A DNA stretch of 64,000 bases, from the NCBI GenBank assembly GCA_016618085.1, contig JABLTG010000074.1:30514-94513 (forward strand). The letters run 5' to 3'. Both the position numbers and the translations under genes were made by a program. Within the stretch, counting starts at the first letter, position 1, and every line of letters starts with the position of its first letter. The notes under the pieces were generated by a model. The model made no database searches, was not told the origin of the DNA, and saw only the letters and a list, made by a program, of their open reading frames with translations. The stretch comes from Neovahlkampfia damariscottae. Taxonomy: Eukaryota > Heterolobosea > Selenaionea > Neovahlkampfiida > Neovahlkampfiidae. This document shows, piece after piece, positions 34,044 through 44,074 of this stretch.

Positions 34044-35373
34044 ATGAGAGAAAAAAAAGTAAAGGAGACAATTAATGGAATAAATGATAGAAATTCTTTA
34101 GTTTTGAATCTACTTCTATCTTTCATTTTTTTGGTAATTGTTTATTTTGCAGGAAATTTTAGAAATTGGAATTCACCTTTTGCCACCAACAGTGACTCCA
34201 GGTTTTCTCCAAAACCTGAAAAAAATCCAACATCACATTATTTTTGGCAATTAAAACCTGAAGAAGTTACTTTTTGGTCAACAGCAAGTTACTGGATTTG
34301 TTATTCTCTTCATCAACTTTTTATTTGGTGTTGTATATATTATTCACAAATGAAAAAAACAAAATATTCAACAAAACTTCATGGAATTAATATAATTATG
34401 ATTATTGGAAATATAATATTTCATATTCTTCATTTAATTCAAACTCACATTTTTTATGATGGTTTAGCTCAAAATGTAACATTTATCACATTAACTGATT
34501 CTTCAGGTTCCAGAAGCATCTTCACAAAGCTCGGTTATCATTATATTAAGTTTTATTATCGCAATGGAATCTTCTGAAAGAGGTATTTTCCTAGGATATC
34601 CAACAAATCCGGTGAAAAAGTCAAACATGTCATTAATCAGGAAGTATCATGGATATGCATTCGCTTGGGGTGCAGTTTATACATTTTGGTATCATCCAAC
34701 AGAGTCAACATGGGGTCATTTATTTGGATTTTTTCATACTTCAATATTAATGCTCCAAGGATCTTTGATTTTTACTGAAGCTCACTTAAACAAATATTGG
34801 ACAATTTTTATCGAATTTTGGGTTACTATTCATTCAGGAATTATTAGTTATCAAACTAAGAATGGTATGTGGGGAATGTTCGTTTTTGGATTCGCAATGC
34901 TATTTTTTTTGAATCAAATATTCTATCACAAAATTTGGAATGGAAAATCAAAATTTCTTAGGATAATTCCTCTGTTTTTTTATGTTTTTTTGACATGTTT
35001 CGGATATTATTTCATTTTTGATAAACAAGGAAGAAGATTTACCAGAATACATGAAGTTATTCGAATTCCAATGATTGAGATAATTCTGGTTTATTTCATT
35101 TTCGTTTTGATGTTTTTTGTCTCTAAAATTTATTCAAATTCGAAAAAGGTTAAAGAGTCCAGCTATTTAAAGAGAATATCTTATTTTATCATTGGTATTT
35201 CAAATTACATTTTGATCACTCTTGTTGGAGTGTGGATGCATCAACATAAAATTGATATGAATTTTCATTTGTTGATTTTGATGGTAATTTTGAATTTTAC
35301 CTACATAATCATTTCAATTATCAGTTTTTATTTCATTGGAATGAGTTTGGATGTTGAAAAAATCAAAAAATAA
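34044..35373 (+). CDS. Multi-pass membrane protein, unknown family
   Basis: Two exons, 34044-34475 and 34507-35373, joined by a 31-nt intron give 432 residues. The join restores a membrane helix (SSVIIILSFIIAMESSE). About nine or ten hydrophobic segments are present. A conserved-looking block reads YHGYAFAWGAVYTFWYHPTESTWGHLFGFFHTSILMLQGSLIF, with several His, Trp and Tyr residues inside or near helices, so a metal site or acyl-transfer role is possible. I do not recognise the family. There is no signal peptide. The C-terminus is basic and short. It is divergent from CDC123. Confidence 0.75.
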
Positions 35374-35440
35374 AAATAATCCATTTGGATAAAAAATTCT
35401 AACTATTTCATTTGTCAATTTTTTTTTCTCAGTTGATTGA

Positions 35441-35920
35441 ATGGAAGTGCACAAAAACATTGAGGAAACAATTGGATTTTTAATTGGTACATGGAAAGGA
35501 GAAGGTGTTGGAAAATACCCAACTATTGAAACTTTTGAGTATACTGAAGAATTAACCTTTGTTGCTTTACCAAAAAAACCAATACTTTTTTATACACAAA
35601 AAACATGGAAAAAACAAGATAAATCACCTTTACATGTCGAAACAGGATATATTAGAGTTCCTAAAGAAAATAAAGTTGAATTAGTTAATTCTCAACCAAC
35701 AGGAATGACAGAAGTTTTAGAAGGATTTGTAAAAGACCAAGAAATTACGTTGGAATCAACAGGTATTATTAGAAGTGATTCAGCAAAGAAACCACATGTT
35801 TTAAAATCAAAAAGAATTTTTTCATTAAAAGATGGAAAATTAGAAGAAATTGTTGAAATGGCAACAACAAACACTGAAAAGATCCAAAATCATTTAACTG
35901 CTGTTTTAAGTAAATTTTGA
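35441..35920 (+). CDS. Nitrobindin (THAP4 C-terminal domain-like heme protein)
   Basis: A single exon of 159 residues, the size of one nitrobindin barrel. It begins with FLIGTWKGEGVGKYPTI (family GTW.GEG.G.YPTI), then ETFEYTEELTFVALPKKPILFY, PLHVETGYIRVP, KVELVNSQPTGMTEVLEG, and ends with NHLTAVLSKF, where the His corresponds to the proximal heme ligand. Nitrobindins bind ferric heme in a ten-stranded barrel and react with NO or peroxynitrite. No CCAAT box is visible within 75 nt upstream, one of few exceptions in this window. The gap to the previous gene is 67 bp. Confidence 0.92.
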   Translation: MEVHKNIEETIGFLIGTWKGEGVGKYPTIETFEYTEELTFVALPKKPILFYTQKTWKKQDKSPLHVETGYIRVPKENKVELVNSQPTGMTEVLEGFVKDQEITLESTGIIRSDSAKKPHVLKSKRIFSLKDGKLEEIVEMATTNTEKIQNHLTAVLSKF

Positions 35921-36030
35921 ATGACATTTTATTTAATTTCATTTCTAGTCTATATTCCAATATTCTTTACTTTTTGATTTGTTCAGAATTGATTCAACCA
36001 ATGACTGCCTTTTAGATCTGTAGTTGAAAA

Positions 36031-37256
36031 ATGAATACAAGAAGGGCTATTATAATTGACAATGGAACAGGGACTATTAAATGTGGATTTTCTGGGAATT
36101 CCACTCCTACATCAGTAAAAGCCCAAATACTGAATTAAACTCTTTCAATAGGTATTTCCATCAATAATCGGAATTCCAAAAAGAAATTTACCGAGATGTG
36201 ACGCTAAAGGGATTGGAGCTTATATTGGAGAAGAGGCTCAATCGAATCGAAATATTTTATCTCTGAAATATCCAATACTACATGGAATCACAAAAAATTG
36301 GGAAGACATGGAGAAGGTAGTAAAAAAATCTTTAAATTTCGTAGATTTGGTATCACTCATTCTACAGTCAGTAAGATAAACATTTAAATTTTGATCTCAA
36401 AAGATTGAAGGTTTCACCAGAAGAACATGGAGTACTTTTGACGGAACCACCCTTAAATCCAAAAGTAAACAGAGAAAAAACATGTTCTATTATGTTTGAA
36501 ATGTTCAATATTCCTCTTCTTTACCTCTCTTTTCCAGCTGTTCTATCACTGTATTGTTCAGGAAGGACAACTGGAATTGTTCTTGACTCAGGTGAAGGAG
36601 TAACGAATGTTGTGCCGATATTTGAAGGTTTTGCATTGTCACACTCAATTAGAAGAGTAAATTTAGGAGGGAGAAACTTAACAGATTATTTAGCTACAAA
36701 TTTGCATGTTAGAGAGGATAATTTTAGTTTCCGAACTTCATCAGATAGTGAAGTATTTCGTGATATTAAAGAGGAATTATGTTACATTGCTTTAGATTTT
36801 GAAGATGAGTGTTGCGTAACTGATTCTTCTCATTCTTTTGAAAGATATCTTCTTCCTGATGGGCATGCCATTTCTATTGGGGATGAGAGATTTCGATGTC
36901 CAGAAGTGTTATTTAAACCTGACAGTATTGGAATGGGATCAAAAGGAATTCATCAATTAGTTATTCAATCAATAAATTCATGTGAAATTGACCTTAGAAA
37001 AGAACTACATCAAAATATCATACTTGCTGGAGGATCCACTTTATTCAAAGGTATTTCTGAAAGATTAACAAAGGAAATTGAAAAATCAAAGTATATGTTT
37101 TTCAATTCCAAAGTTGTTGCACCTTTAAATAGAAAATACTCTGGTTGGATTGGAGGAAGTATTTTTACATCTTTAGAATCATTTCAGAGAATGTGGGTTG
37201 AAAAAGAAGAATATGAAGAATCAGGGATATCAATAGTTGATAGAAAATGTTTTTAA
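36031..37256 (+). CDS. Divergent actin / Arp1-like actin-related protein
   Basis: Four exons (36031-36114, 36152-36316, 36345-36370, 36404-37256) with introns of 28-37 nt give 375 residues, the exact size of actin. The third exon is only 26 nt. Actin-fold motifs are complete: [15 protein letters not shown] (phosphate 1), [40 protein letters not shown] (phosphate 2), [61 protein letters not shown] and the KxEYEExG end resemble Arp1 (centractin) of dynactin, while the terminal KCF resembles conventional actin. It is too divergent to be the main actin. It acts in the cytoskeleton; Arp1 identity is an inference. Confidence 0.88.
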
Positions 37257-37294
37257 AACTTTCCAGTCATCTTATTTCTCAATTGAAGATTTTT

Positions 37295-38283
37295 TTATTC
37301 AAGTTTAATGTATGCCTCAATTACAATTGAATCATCAAATAAAATGTCATCATTAAACTTACTACATGCAAAAAATTCACTTTTTCCCCAACCATTACAT
37401 TGTCTAAATACATCACTACCTCCATCAAATGAATAAGATAAAATATCATTTTGTTGATTGATTATTCTCAAAATGAAATGTGCTGTGCAACGTTTATCAG
37501 GTCCAGCATAAATAAGATATAATGTTACATGAGTTCCATTGTCCTTTTCACCAGCTGGATAAAATCTTAAGTACCATTGTTGTCCATTCAATTCAAAAAC
37601 TTCACTTTCACATTTATAATTCAATAATGAAAAGTTTGATAATCTCCAACGAAAAGTAGCTGTTTTGGAATCTAATTTCTTCACTAAATGAATTCCATTT
37701 CCTTGAAGTTTGATATCTCTGATCAGATTTCTAAAAAAGACGAATTAGTAAAATTTTCAATTACTTTAAATTGTAAAACTCCGCTTCAAGTAATAATTCT
37801 TTTGCATCAATAGAAGACAAAGGTGTGATTAATACTCCTGTTCTCAAGTAATTCAAAATTTTTCTAAAATGGGTGTCGTCTCTATCAATAAAAACCTTTC
37901 CTGTTTTATCAACTTGCAGAGGATATTTACCGCTAAACATTGCATATAACATTGAATCTTCATCTGTTTGAATAGTTTCAATACTAGTTGTGAAATATTT
38001 TCCACCAACATTTAATTCAATTATTTGACAATCATACAGTTTCTCAATTTTAATCTTTTGGTCTTCTATTTCTTTTCTAAATAGTTTTTAGTTTTATGTA
38101 TTCACTTTACAGTTGTATTATTACTTCTTCTTTAATGAGATCCATTTTATTTTTTTCTCCATCAATGAATTGAGTGTACTCCTTAAGAACATCTTTCATG
38201 GTCACAGCTGCATTTGATAATTTTTCATCAAGTAATGATTCTGTGGAATCCGAAGTCTCAGCTTTGTTTTCTTGTTTTTGCAT
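37295..38283 (-). CDS. BTB (T1/KCTD-type) plus MATH-like domain protein
   Basis: Three exons (38283-38111, 38076-37765, 37730-37295) with two 34-nt introns give 306 residues. The N-terminal about 75 residues are a coiled coil. The BTB/T1 domain follows (IIELNVGGKYFTTSIETI, MLYAMFSGKYPLQVD, FIDRDDTHFRKILNYLRTG). The C-terminal 135 residues look like a MATH/TRAF domain (FRWRLSNFSLL, SEVFELNGQQWYLRFYPAGE, VTLYLIYAGPD). KCTD-type BTB proteins are often substrate adaptors of cullin-3 ubiquitin ligases, and MATH domains recruit substrates. The order here, T1 then MATH, is the reverse of animal SPOP (MATH then BTB). RBX1 of the same pathway lies at 47 kb. Confidence 0.85.
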
Positions 38284-38503
38284 TTTTGTGATTTTGAAAA
38301 TTTGATTTTGCTTTATTAGTCACAAAATTCATCCAAAAATACTAAATTTGGAATTTATTTGTGAACTTGATCTTGAAGGTTAAATTTTTTTGGTTTTTCT
38401 TTTCATGAATGTTCTTTTAAAAACTTTGGTGGGAAATAAACAAAATGCAAATGATTGGCGGAATCATTCGGAGTTCAACAAAAATTTTTAACTGCAACAT
38501 TAC

Positions 38504-38764
38504 ATGAAATCAATTCTTCCTTTGCTTAGGAAGAAAGTCAATGCAAAACGGATAATTTTCAATCACAAATATGCAACAGAAACAAAAACAAAACTATTAG
38601 AGAAACCAGAACCACCTCGACAACCTAATCCAGAAGAATGTTGCGGTAATGGTTGTCAATCTTGTGTGTGGACCATATATTTTGAAGAGGATATGGAATA
38701 TCAAGAAAAGCTTCAAGAATATGAAAAACAACAAAAACATCTTGAAGAGGAGAATTCAAAATAA
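38504..38764 (+). CDS. Oxidoreductase-like domain protein (OXLD1-like), mitochondrial
   Basis: A single exon of 86 residues. The N-terminus (LPLLRKKVNAKRIIFNHKYAT) is basic and resembles a mitochondrial presequence. The core PPRQPNPEECCGNGCQSCVWTIYFEEDMEYQEKL matches the oxidoreductase-like domain (PP.PP.P..CCG.GC..CVW..Y...L..Y) found at the C-terminus of OXLD1-type proteins. The four cysteines probably bind metal. The function is unknown. Its stop codon (38762-38764) is directly followed, with no base between, by the stop codon of the convergent ELMO gene. Confidence 0.9.
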   Translation: MKSILPLLRKKVNAKRIIFNHKYATETKTKLLEKPEPPRQPNPEECCGNGCQSCVWTIYFEEDMEYQEKLQEYEKQQKHLEEENSK

Positions 38765-39837
38765 CTAAAATTTATAACTGTATATTTTAAGGTATTCTTC
38801 CAAATTTTCATTAAATTTCATCACATTAGATTGCTTTTTCATCAAAAAATCATTCAAACCAACGAAAAAATCAACTAAACAATTTTTTAATCACTTGTTT
38901 CTGTTCTTACCATATATTTCATTAAAATCGTTCAAATAGTCTTTTGAATCATAGAAATATGAATTTAATTGATGGCTTCTCAAAAGGTCTGAAATTTTTG
39001 ATGACACATTTATACCACAAACAGCAAAAGGATACCAAAATTCAGAATTTGAATCTTGTAAAACTTTTTGAACTTTTTCATATTTTGAAAAATAAATTAG
39101 ATTTAACAATCCAAGCATTCCCATTGCTCTAAAATCTGTTGCTGGATCTTCTCCTTGAAATCCAATTTTTGACCAATCTTTGCATTTCCTTTTGGTTAAT
39201 TTCACATTTGGAGATAAATTCTCCCATAACTTGAGAAATAAATAAACATATATTAAATATTTACCTCCATTAATAAATTTTCATGTGTTTCATTTGAAGA
39301 ATCATATTTTTCCTTTTGAATTTTTTCTATTTTTTCAATTGCCAATTCCACATTATAAATTTGATGAATTGAAGATTTTAAGTTGCTTATTACAATAGGA
39401 CTAATCATAAAATACTTAGATTTTGATTTTAATTTACCTTCCAATTTTTTTTGTTTTCAAAATTTCATTTACAACTTCATCAGGTGTGTATTTTTTGAAA
39501 TTTAATTTTTTTTTTTCATTTTGGATATTCATCAATTGAAATGAATTTGAAATTGAGTTTTCTGATGTTTTTTTAAAAACAAAATAAAATTCAAACCTAA
39601 AAGTACAGTTGAAGTTTTACTTCTTTTTCCACTTAAAATTCTTTCAATTTCTGACTTTCCTGAGATCAGATGAAGAATATATTTCTTTATTCTTGTAATT
39701 TGATACCAAAAATAATTGATAAAAACCCAACAGAATGAGAACATTGAAGTTGAACTGAAGGTTGACGTGGAAGAAATATATTGATTGGCTAAAATAAATC
39801 CTTCAAAATCAACTTTTTTTTCACACACAATTTCCAT
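38765..39837 (-). CDS. ELMO/CED-12 domain protein (ELMOD type)
   Basis: Five exons (39837-39597, 39561-39438, 39400-39265, 39229-38911, 38874-38765) with introns of 35-37 nt give 309 residues. The ELMO domain carries the family signature LWENLSPN...WSKIGFQGEDPATDFRAMGMLGLLNLIYFS. In ELMOD proteins an Arg in the 'WxxxGFQxxxPxTDFR' segment acts as GAP finger for Arf-family GTPases; DFR is intact here. It probably works as an Arf/Arl GAP in the cytosol. The CDS end abuts the OXLD1 stop. The start is divergent from USP39 over 54 bp. Confidence 0.9.
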
Positions 39838-39891
39838 ACAAAATCAGATGAACTACTCACAAATTGTCCAATCAAATATAACAAAAACTCA
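39838..39891. promoter_or_regulatory. 54-bp bidirectional promoter region with one CCAAT box
   Basis: The ELMO gene (minus) and USP39 gene (plus) have start codons 54 bp apart. The gap contains a single CCAATCA at 39868-39874 and no other motif I can see. If the CCAAT element is the core promoter element, one copy must serve both directions or both genes share it. Confidence 0.5.
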
Positions 39892-41371
39892 ATGAGCAAA
39901 AGAAAACATGAAGAGAAAACTGAAAAAGAAACCATCGAAAAAAAGCAAAAACTAGAAAACGAAACTGAATGTCCTTACCTTGACACAATAAACAAAAAAG
40001 TTTTAGATTTTGATTTTGAAAAACAATGTTCAGAAACATTGGCAAATTTCAATGTTTACTGTTGTTTGGTATGTGGAAAATATTTTCAAGGAAGAGGAAA
40101 TAAAACACCTGCATACTTTCATTCACTTCAAGAAAACCATTATGTGTTTTTGAACGTAAATTCATCAAAAGTTTATTGTATACCTGATGATTATGAAATT
40201 AATCATCCTTCTTTGAATGATATCATACATAATTTATCACCTAAATATACAGAAAAAGATATTCAAGAAATTGATTCATTAAATGGAAATTATTTGTCTT
40301 TACAAAAACAAAAGTTTATTCCAGGATTTGTTGGTTTAAATAATTTAAAAAACACTAGTGGATTTAATGTTGTCATTCAAACATTAACAAAAATACCAAA
40401 ATTCAGAAATTTTTTACTTTCATGGAATTCAAAAGTGACTTTTTTTTTTTTAACCAACATTTGTTTTTACAGAATGAAACACCAATTTTGAACTCATTTT
40501 CTGAATTAACAAAGAAAATTTGGAATGCAAAGAATTTTAAAAATCATGTAAGTCCTCATGAATTTCTTCAAGTTGTTCATAATTCAAAGAAATTTGAAAT
40601 TGGAAAAGTGGTTGATCCATTTTTATTCTTAGTTTGGCTATTGAACTCTATTCATTTTGAATTATCCAAATCAAAAGTATTAACAAAGAGATCTATCATT
40701 ACAGATATTTTCAGAGGTGAAATTAAAATGATATCTCAAATAGTTCCAGTAAAAGAAGATTCAGATGAAAAACTATCCATTCCACAATCAAAAAATATGC
40801 CATTCTTGTAAAATAACCTTTTTTTTATTAATAATCTATTCAATAGAAGTTTAACTCTTGACATTCCACAAACACCTTTGTTCAAAGATAAATTAGAAAA
40901 AAATCAAATTCCACAAGTACCTTTGGTGCAATTATTAGCAAAGTTTGATGGAAAAAATGAAATTCTTTCACCAATTTCTGATAAAATTGAAAAGAAGAAA
41001 TTTCAAATTGAACAACTTCCAGAATGTTTAATTGTCCATGTTAAAAGATTTACAAAGAACAATTGGAGTGACGAAAAGAATCCAACAATTGTGAATTTTC
41101 CAGTGAAAAATTTGGATTTAAGAGATTGTTGCAAGTTACCTGAACATTTCGAAAGAACAAAATATGATTTAATTGCGAATATTTGTCATGAAGGAAAAAA
41201 TGGAAAATCAAAAGTTCATTTGCACAATTCAGTAAGGATTTTTCAATTTTTTATTTATTTTTCAAGAATCATGAAAAATATTATGAAATTATTGATTTAT
41301 TTGTCAAAGAGATTTTACCTCAAGAAATTGCTATTTCTGAATCTTACATTCAATTTTATCTAAGAAAATGA
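39892..41371 (+). CDS. USP39: USP39/Sad1 splicing factor (inactive ubiquitin hydrolase)
   Basis: Four exons (39892-40434, 40473-40807, 40847-41231, 41267-41371) with introns of 35-39 nt give 455 residues. A basic start is followed by the ZnF-UBP domain (CPYLDTINKKVLDFDFEKQC, YCCLVCGKYFQGRG, YVFLN, VYCIPDDYEI) and the USP-fold (FVGLNNLKNTSGFNVVIQTL, HVSPHEFLQVV, ITDIFRGEIKM, LIVHVKRFTKNNW, NPTIVNFPVKNLDLRD, YDLIANICHEG). As in other USP39 proteins the catalytic Cys is repla­ced (Asn in SGFNVVIQ), so no protease activity is expected. It is a component of the U4/U6.U5 tri-snRNP in the nucleus, apt in a genome with many tiny introns. Confidence 0.95.
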
Positions 41372-41398
41372 TTGGTGGAAAATTAATAACCCAATAAA

Positions 41399-41889
41399 AT
41401 GTCTTCTCAAACATCTAATGAGTCATTGTCAACAAGTCAGAAAATGAATAAGTTGAAACAAGCACTCAGTGCCTCTCCAATCGAAAATTCTCTAGAAAAT
41501 CATTCAAGCCCTGGAGGTTCAGAAGGACAACTAAATGAAAAAAAAACTTCCGACTCAAGACTTAGTACTACTGAACATAAATTACCAGATACTTTGTCAT
41601 TTGATGATGAAGAGTAAACTACAAGAAAAAATATTAATTGTTACCAAGTGATCCAACGTTAAACACAATGACACTTTTTAGAAAAGCTAGCAGTTTACAT
41701 TTGGGACCAAAGCCTGAACTATTATCACAAAAAAAAAAAAAAACTTACTCCATTGAAAATTGTTCTTTCAATTGGAGAAAACAATTAAAAACTTTAGATG
41801 AAGAAAAATTCGATATGAATTCAATAAATCAACATATTCCTGACTGGAAAAAAGCAGTCATGAGAAAAAGATCAATCATGGATGTTTGA
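41399..41889 (+). CDS. Disordered protein with C-terminal CSxNW motif, paralogue A
   Basis: Two exons, 41399-41613 and 41649-41889, with a 35-nt intron give 151 residues. The N-terminal two thirds are Ser/Thr/Lys/Glu-rich and probably disordered. The C-terminal about 48 residues contain NCSFNWRKQLKTLDEE, then a gap, then DWKKAVMRKRS. The next gene ends in the same pattern (GCSANWKIQ ... HWRIAIHQKRM), so the two are tandem paralogues that share only this end. No known family is recognised. CCAAT (41391-41395) is 4 nt upstream of the ATG, which leaves almost no 5' leader. Confidence 0.65.
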
Positions 41890-41970
41890 TAAAAGAAAAA
41901 AAAAATGTAATAAAATTTTGACCAACCAAATCATTTTTGAACAGAAAAGTAACCGACAACTTGAGACAAC

Positions 41971-42972
41971 ATGGACACACCTTTACCAAATTCACCAGGT
42001 GCAGGACCATATAAAAATGCAGCAATAGGACCAAAATCATTCACTTTTGAGAAACTAACTAAAGAAATGAAGTCAAGTCAAAAAACACCATTACCTTCAA
42101 AGTCACCTCGAGGATTAGGTGGTGCAAAAGTAATGTCACCAAAACCTTCATTCAAAACGAATAATATAAAAAAAGTTAAAGTTGGAAAAAAAATAAACAT
42201 CAGCTCAAAAGATTTAACTATTCAAGTTGGCAAAGATTCACCTTCACCTTCACCGAAAAATGACAGTCCAAGTGGTCAATCATCCTCACCGGATATATTT
42301 GTAATAACAGAGGCTACTTCACCACCTGAATTACCAAAGAGTGCACCACCACCAATTCCTTTGCCACAAACACCTTCCACTCCTGCTCCTGAATTACCAA
42401 GTGACGATGAAGAAGAAAAACAAGAAGTTCAAGATGAATCTGAAGATAGTGCTGAACGACCATTGACACCATTGAATCGTAAACCATCTTTGAAAAAAGT
42501 GAAACAAAAAAGAATTGTATTTCAAGAGGAGGAAGAAGATATTTTAGAAGAAGATGTTATACTAACTAGTCCAGAGATTACACCACATTATGACCGAACA
42601 GATTCAAGATCTTTCATGGAACAGATAAATAGTCCATTTTTGACAAGTCCTGTAATCACAAGTCCTCTGAGTCACAGTTACTCACCATCAGGAGGAGGAA
42701 AACTTAGAAGTGGTTCATCTGCAAAGTTGAATCGTTTAATGAGATTGTCTATTAGTCAATCTAAAGATTTATCAGATACTGAAAAATCACCATCGAGTGC
42801 ACGATCAAAAAGTAACAGTTTCTCATCAAATGTGGAGAAATATACAACAAGAGGATGTTCTGCAAATTGGAAAATTCAAATGCAATTTGTTGAAAAAGAT
42901 GTTCAAACCAAACCACAATTATCTCATTGGAGAATTGCAATTCATCAAAAAAGAATGAATATCAATCAATAA
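41971..42972 (+). CDS. Pro/Ser-rich disordered protein with C-terminal CSxNW motif, paralogue B
   Basis: A single exon of 333 residues. Most of it is low-complexity: many S-P and T-P sites (about 25), a polyproline stretch (SAPPPIPLPQTPSTPAPELP) that could bind SH3 or profilin-type partners, and acidic blocks (EEEEDILEEDV). The last about 45 residues carry GCSANWKIQMQF and HWRIAIHQKRM, shared with the neighbour upstream. The many S/T-P sites suggest phosphorylation by proline-directed kinases. No family is recognised. A CCAAT box is not seen within 75 nt; only a CCAACC-like run is present. Confidence 0.7.
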   Translation: MDTPLPNSPGAGPYKNAAIGPKSFTFEKLTKEMKSSQKTPLPSKSPRGLGGAKVMSPKPSFKTNNIKKVKVGKKINISSKDLTIQVGKDSPSPSPKNDSPSGQSSSPDIFVITEATSPPELPKSAPPPIPLPQTPSTPAPELPSDDEEEKQEVQDESEDSAERPLTPLNRKPSLKKVKQKRIVFQEEEEDILEEDVILTSPEITPHYDRTDSRSFMEQINSPFLTSPVITSPLSHSYSPSGGGKLRSGSSAKLNRLMRLSISQSKDLSDTEKSPSSARSKSNSFSSNVEKYTTRGCSANWKIQMQFVEKDVQTKPQLSHWRIAIHQKRMNINQ

Positions 42973-43108
42973 TTACTTTAAAAAAACTACAAATAAAAAA
43001 ATGTATTTCTATTCAATTTTTTTTTTCCTTTTCGTTGAATTTTATGATAAATATATTGGACAGGACTTTTAAACTTCCCATTGGTCAGAAAAAAAAAAGG
43101 AAAACATA

Positions 43109-43930
43109 ATGACAGAATACACAATTACAGATGAACTCAGAGAATCATTTAAAAAGATTACTCAAGACAAAGTTGATTTCAAATCAGAAAATAAAGCTGG
43201 AAATTGTCCGGGTTATTTAGTTAAAAAAGAAGGAGCTTCAGGACTTGTAGTTCTTCAAGGTAAGATTTAACTACGACTAAATCATTAGAATGGTGGGGTG
43301 TTGAAGATGGTATTTTACAAAAAGGAAAATATTTTGCTTCAAATGGTTATACAACTCTTGTACCTGATCTCTATCGTGGAAAAGTTGCAAAAGACAATGA
43401 AGAAGCTGGTCATCGTAAGATTTAACTATCTAAATGAAAAAAAGACATGGGAAATTTAGACTGGGTTGGTGCTGTTCAAGATATTCAAGCAGCTGTTAAT
43501 TATTTAAAAAACGACTTAGGTTGTAAGAAAGTTGGCATTATTGGATTTTGTATGGGTGGAGCTCTTTCATTAAAAAGTGCTATGGAAGTTTCAGGTTTAG
43601 ATTGTTCTGCATTTTTTTATGGAATTCCTTCACCAGTTGATGCATCAAAAATTAAAATTCCAATTCAAGTTTTTTTTTCTTTATTAAAGTTTTTTGAAGG
43701 GACATTTTGGTAATGCTGATAAATTGGTTGGATTTAGTGATAAAGATTCAGTAGATGCACTAATTCAAAAATTGAAAGATGGAAATGTTCAAAATTATTC
43801 ATTTTTACGTCATGATAATGCAGACCATGCTTTTACAAATCAAGATTATCATAATCATGATAGATATAATAAAGAAGCATGTGCTGCTTCTTTCAAAGCT
43901 GTACTTGAATTCTTTTCTAAAAATTTATAA
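43109..43930 (+). CDS. Dienelactone hydrolase family protein
   Basis: Four exons (43109-43259, 43289-43414, 43445-43668, 43700-43930) with introns of 29-31 nt give 243 residues. The alpha/beta-hydrolase core is complete: LVVLQEWWGVED (the Glu that pairs with the nucleophile), TLVPDLYRGK, the nucleophile elbow GFCMGGALS with Cys as in dienelactone hydrolases, and the catalytic His in NADHAFTNQ. The catalytic Asp is probably in the GNADKL segment. Family members hydrolyse dienelactones and related esters in the cytosol; the natural substrate in protists is unknown. The first two introns are almost the same length and share the opening GTAAGATTTAACTA. Confidence 0.92.
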
Positions 43931-44074
43931 ATAAATTTTACTTCAGAAATAGAAACTATTGAGAGTAAATCAAAAGATTAATTTAGTCAAAAAAGAAAAA
44001 GTTCTAAAATGTTTCGGTTGGTGCTAAAAAATTTATCTTATTGGTTGATTCATTTTTGGTGTTGTTTTGAAATA

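Noticed and set aside
44009-44074. Possible 22-residue N-terminal extension of the Trk-type transporter
   Set aside because: An ATTGG box lies inside it and similar boxes mark the region before ATGs elsewhere; the residues do not look like part of the tail.
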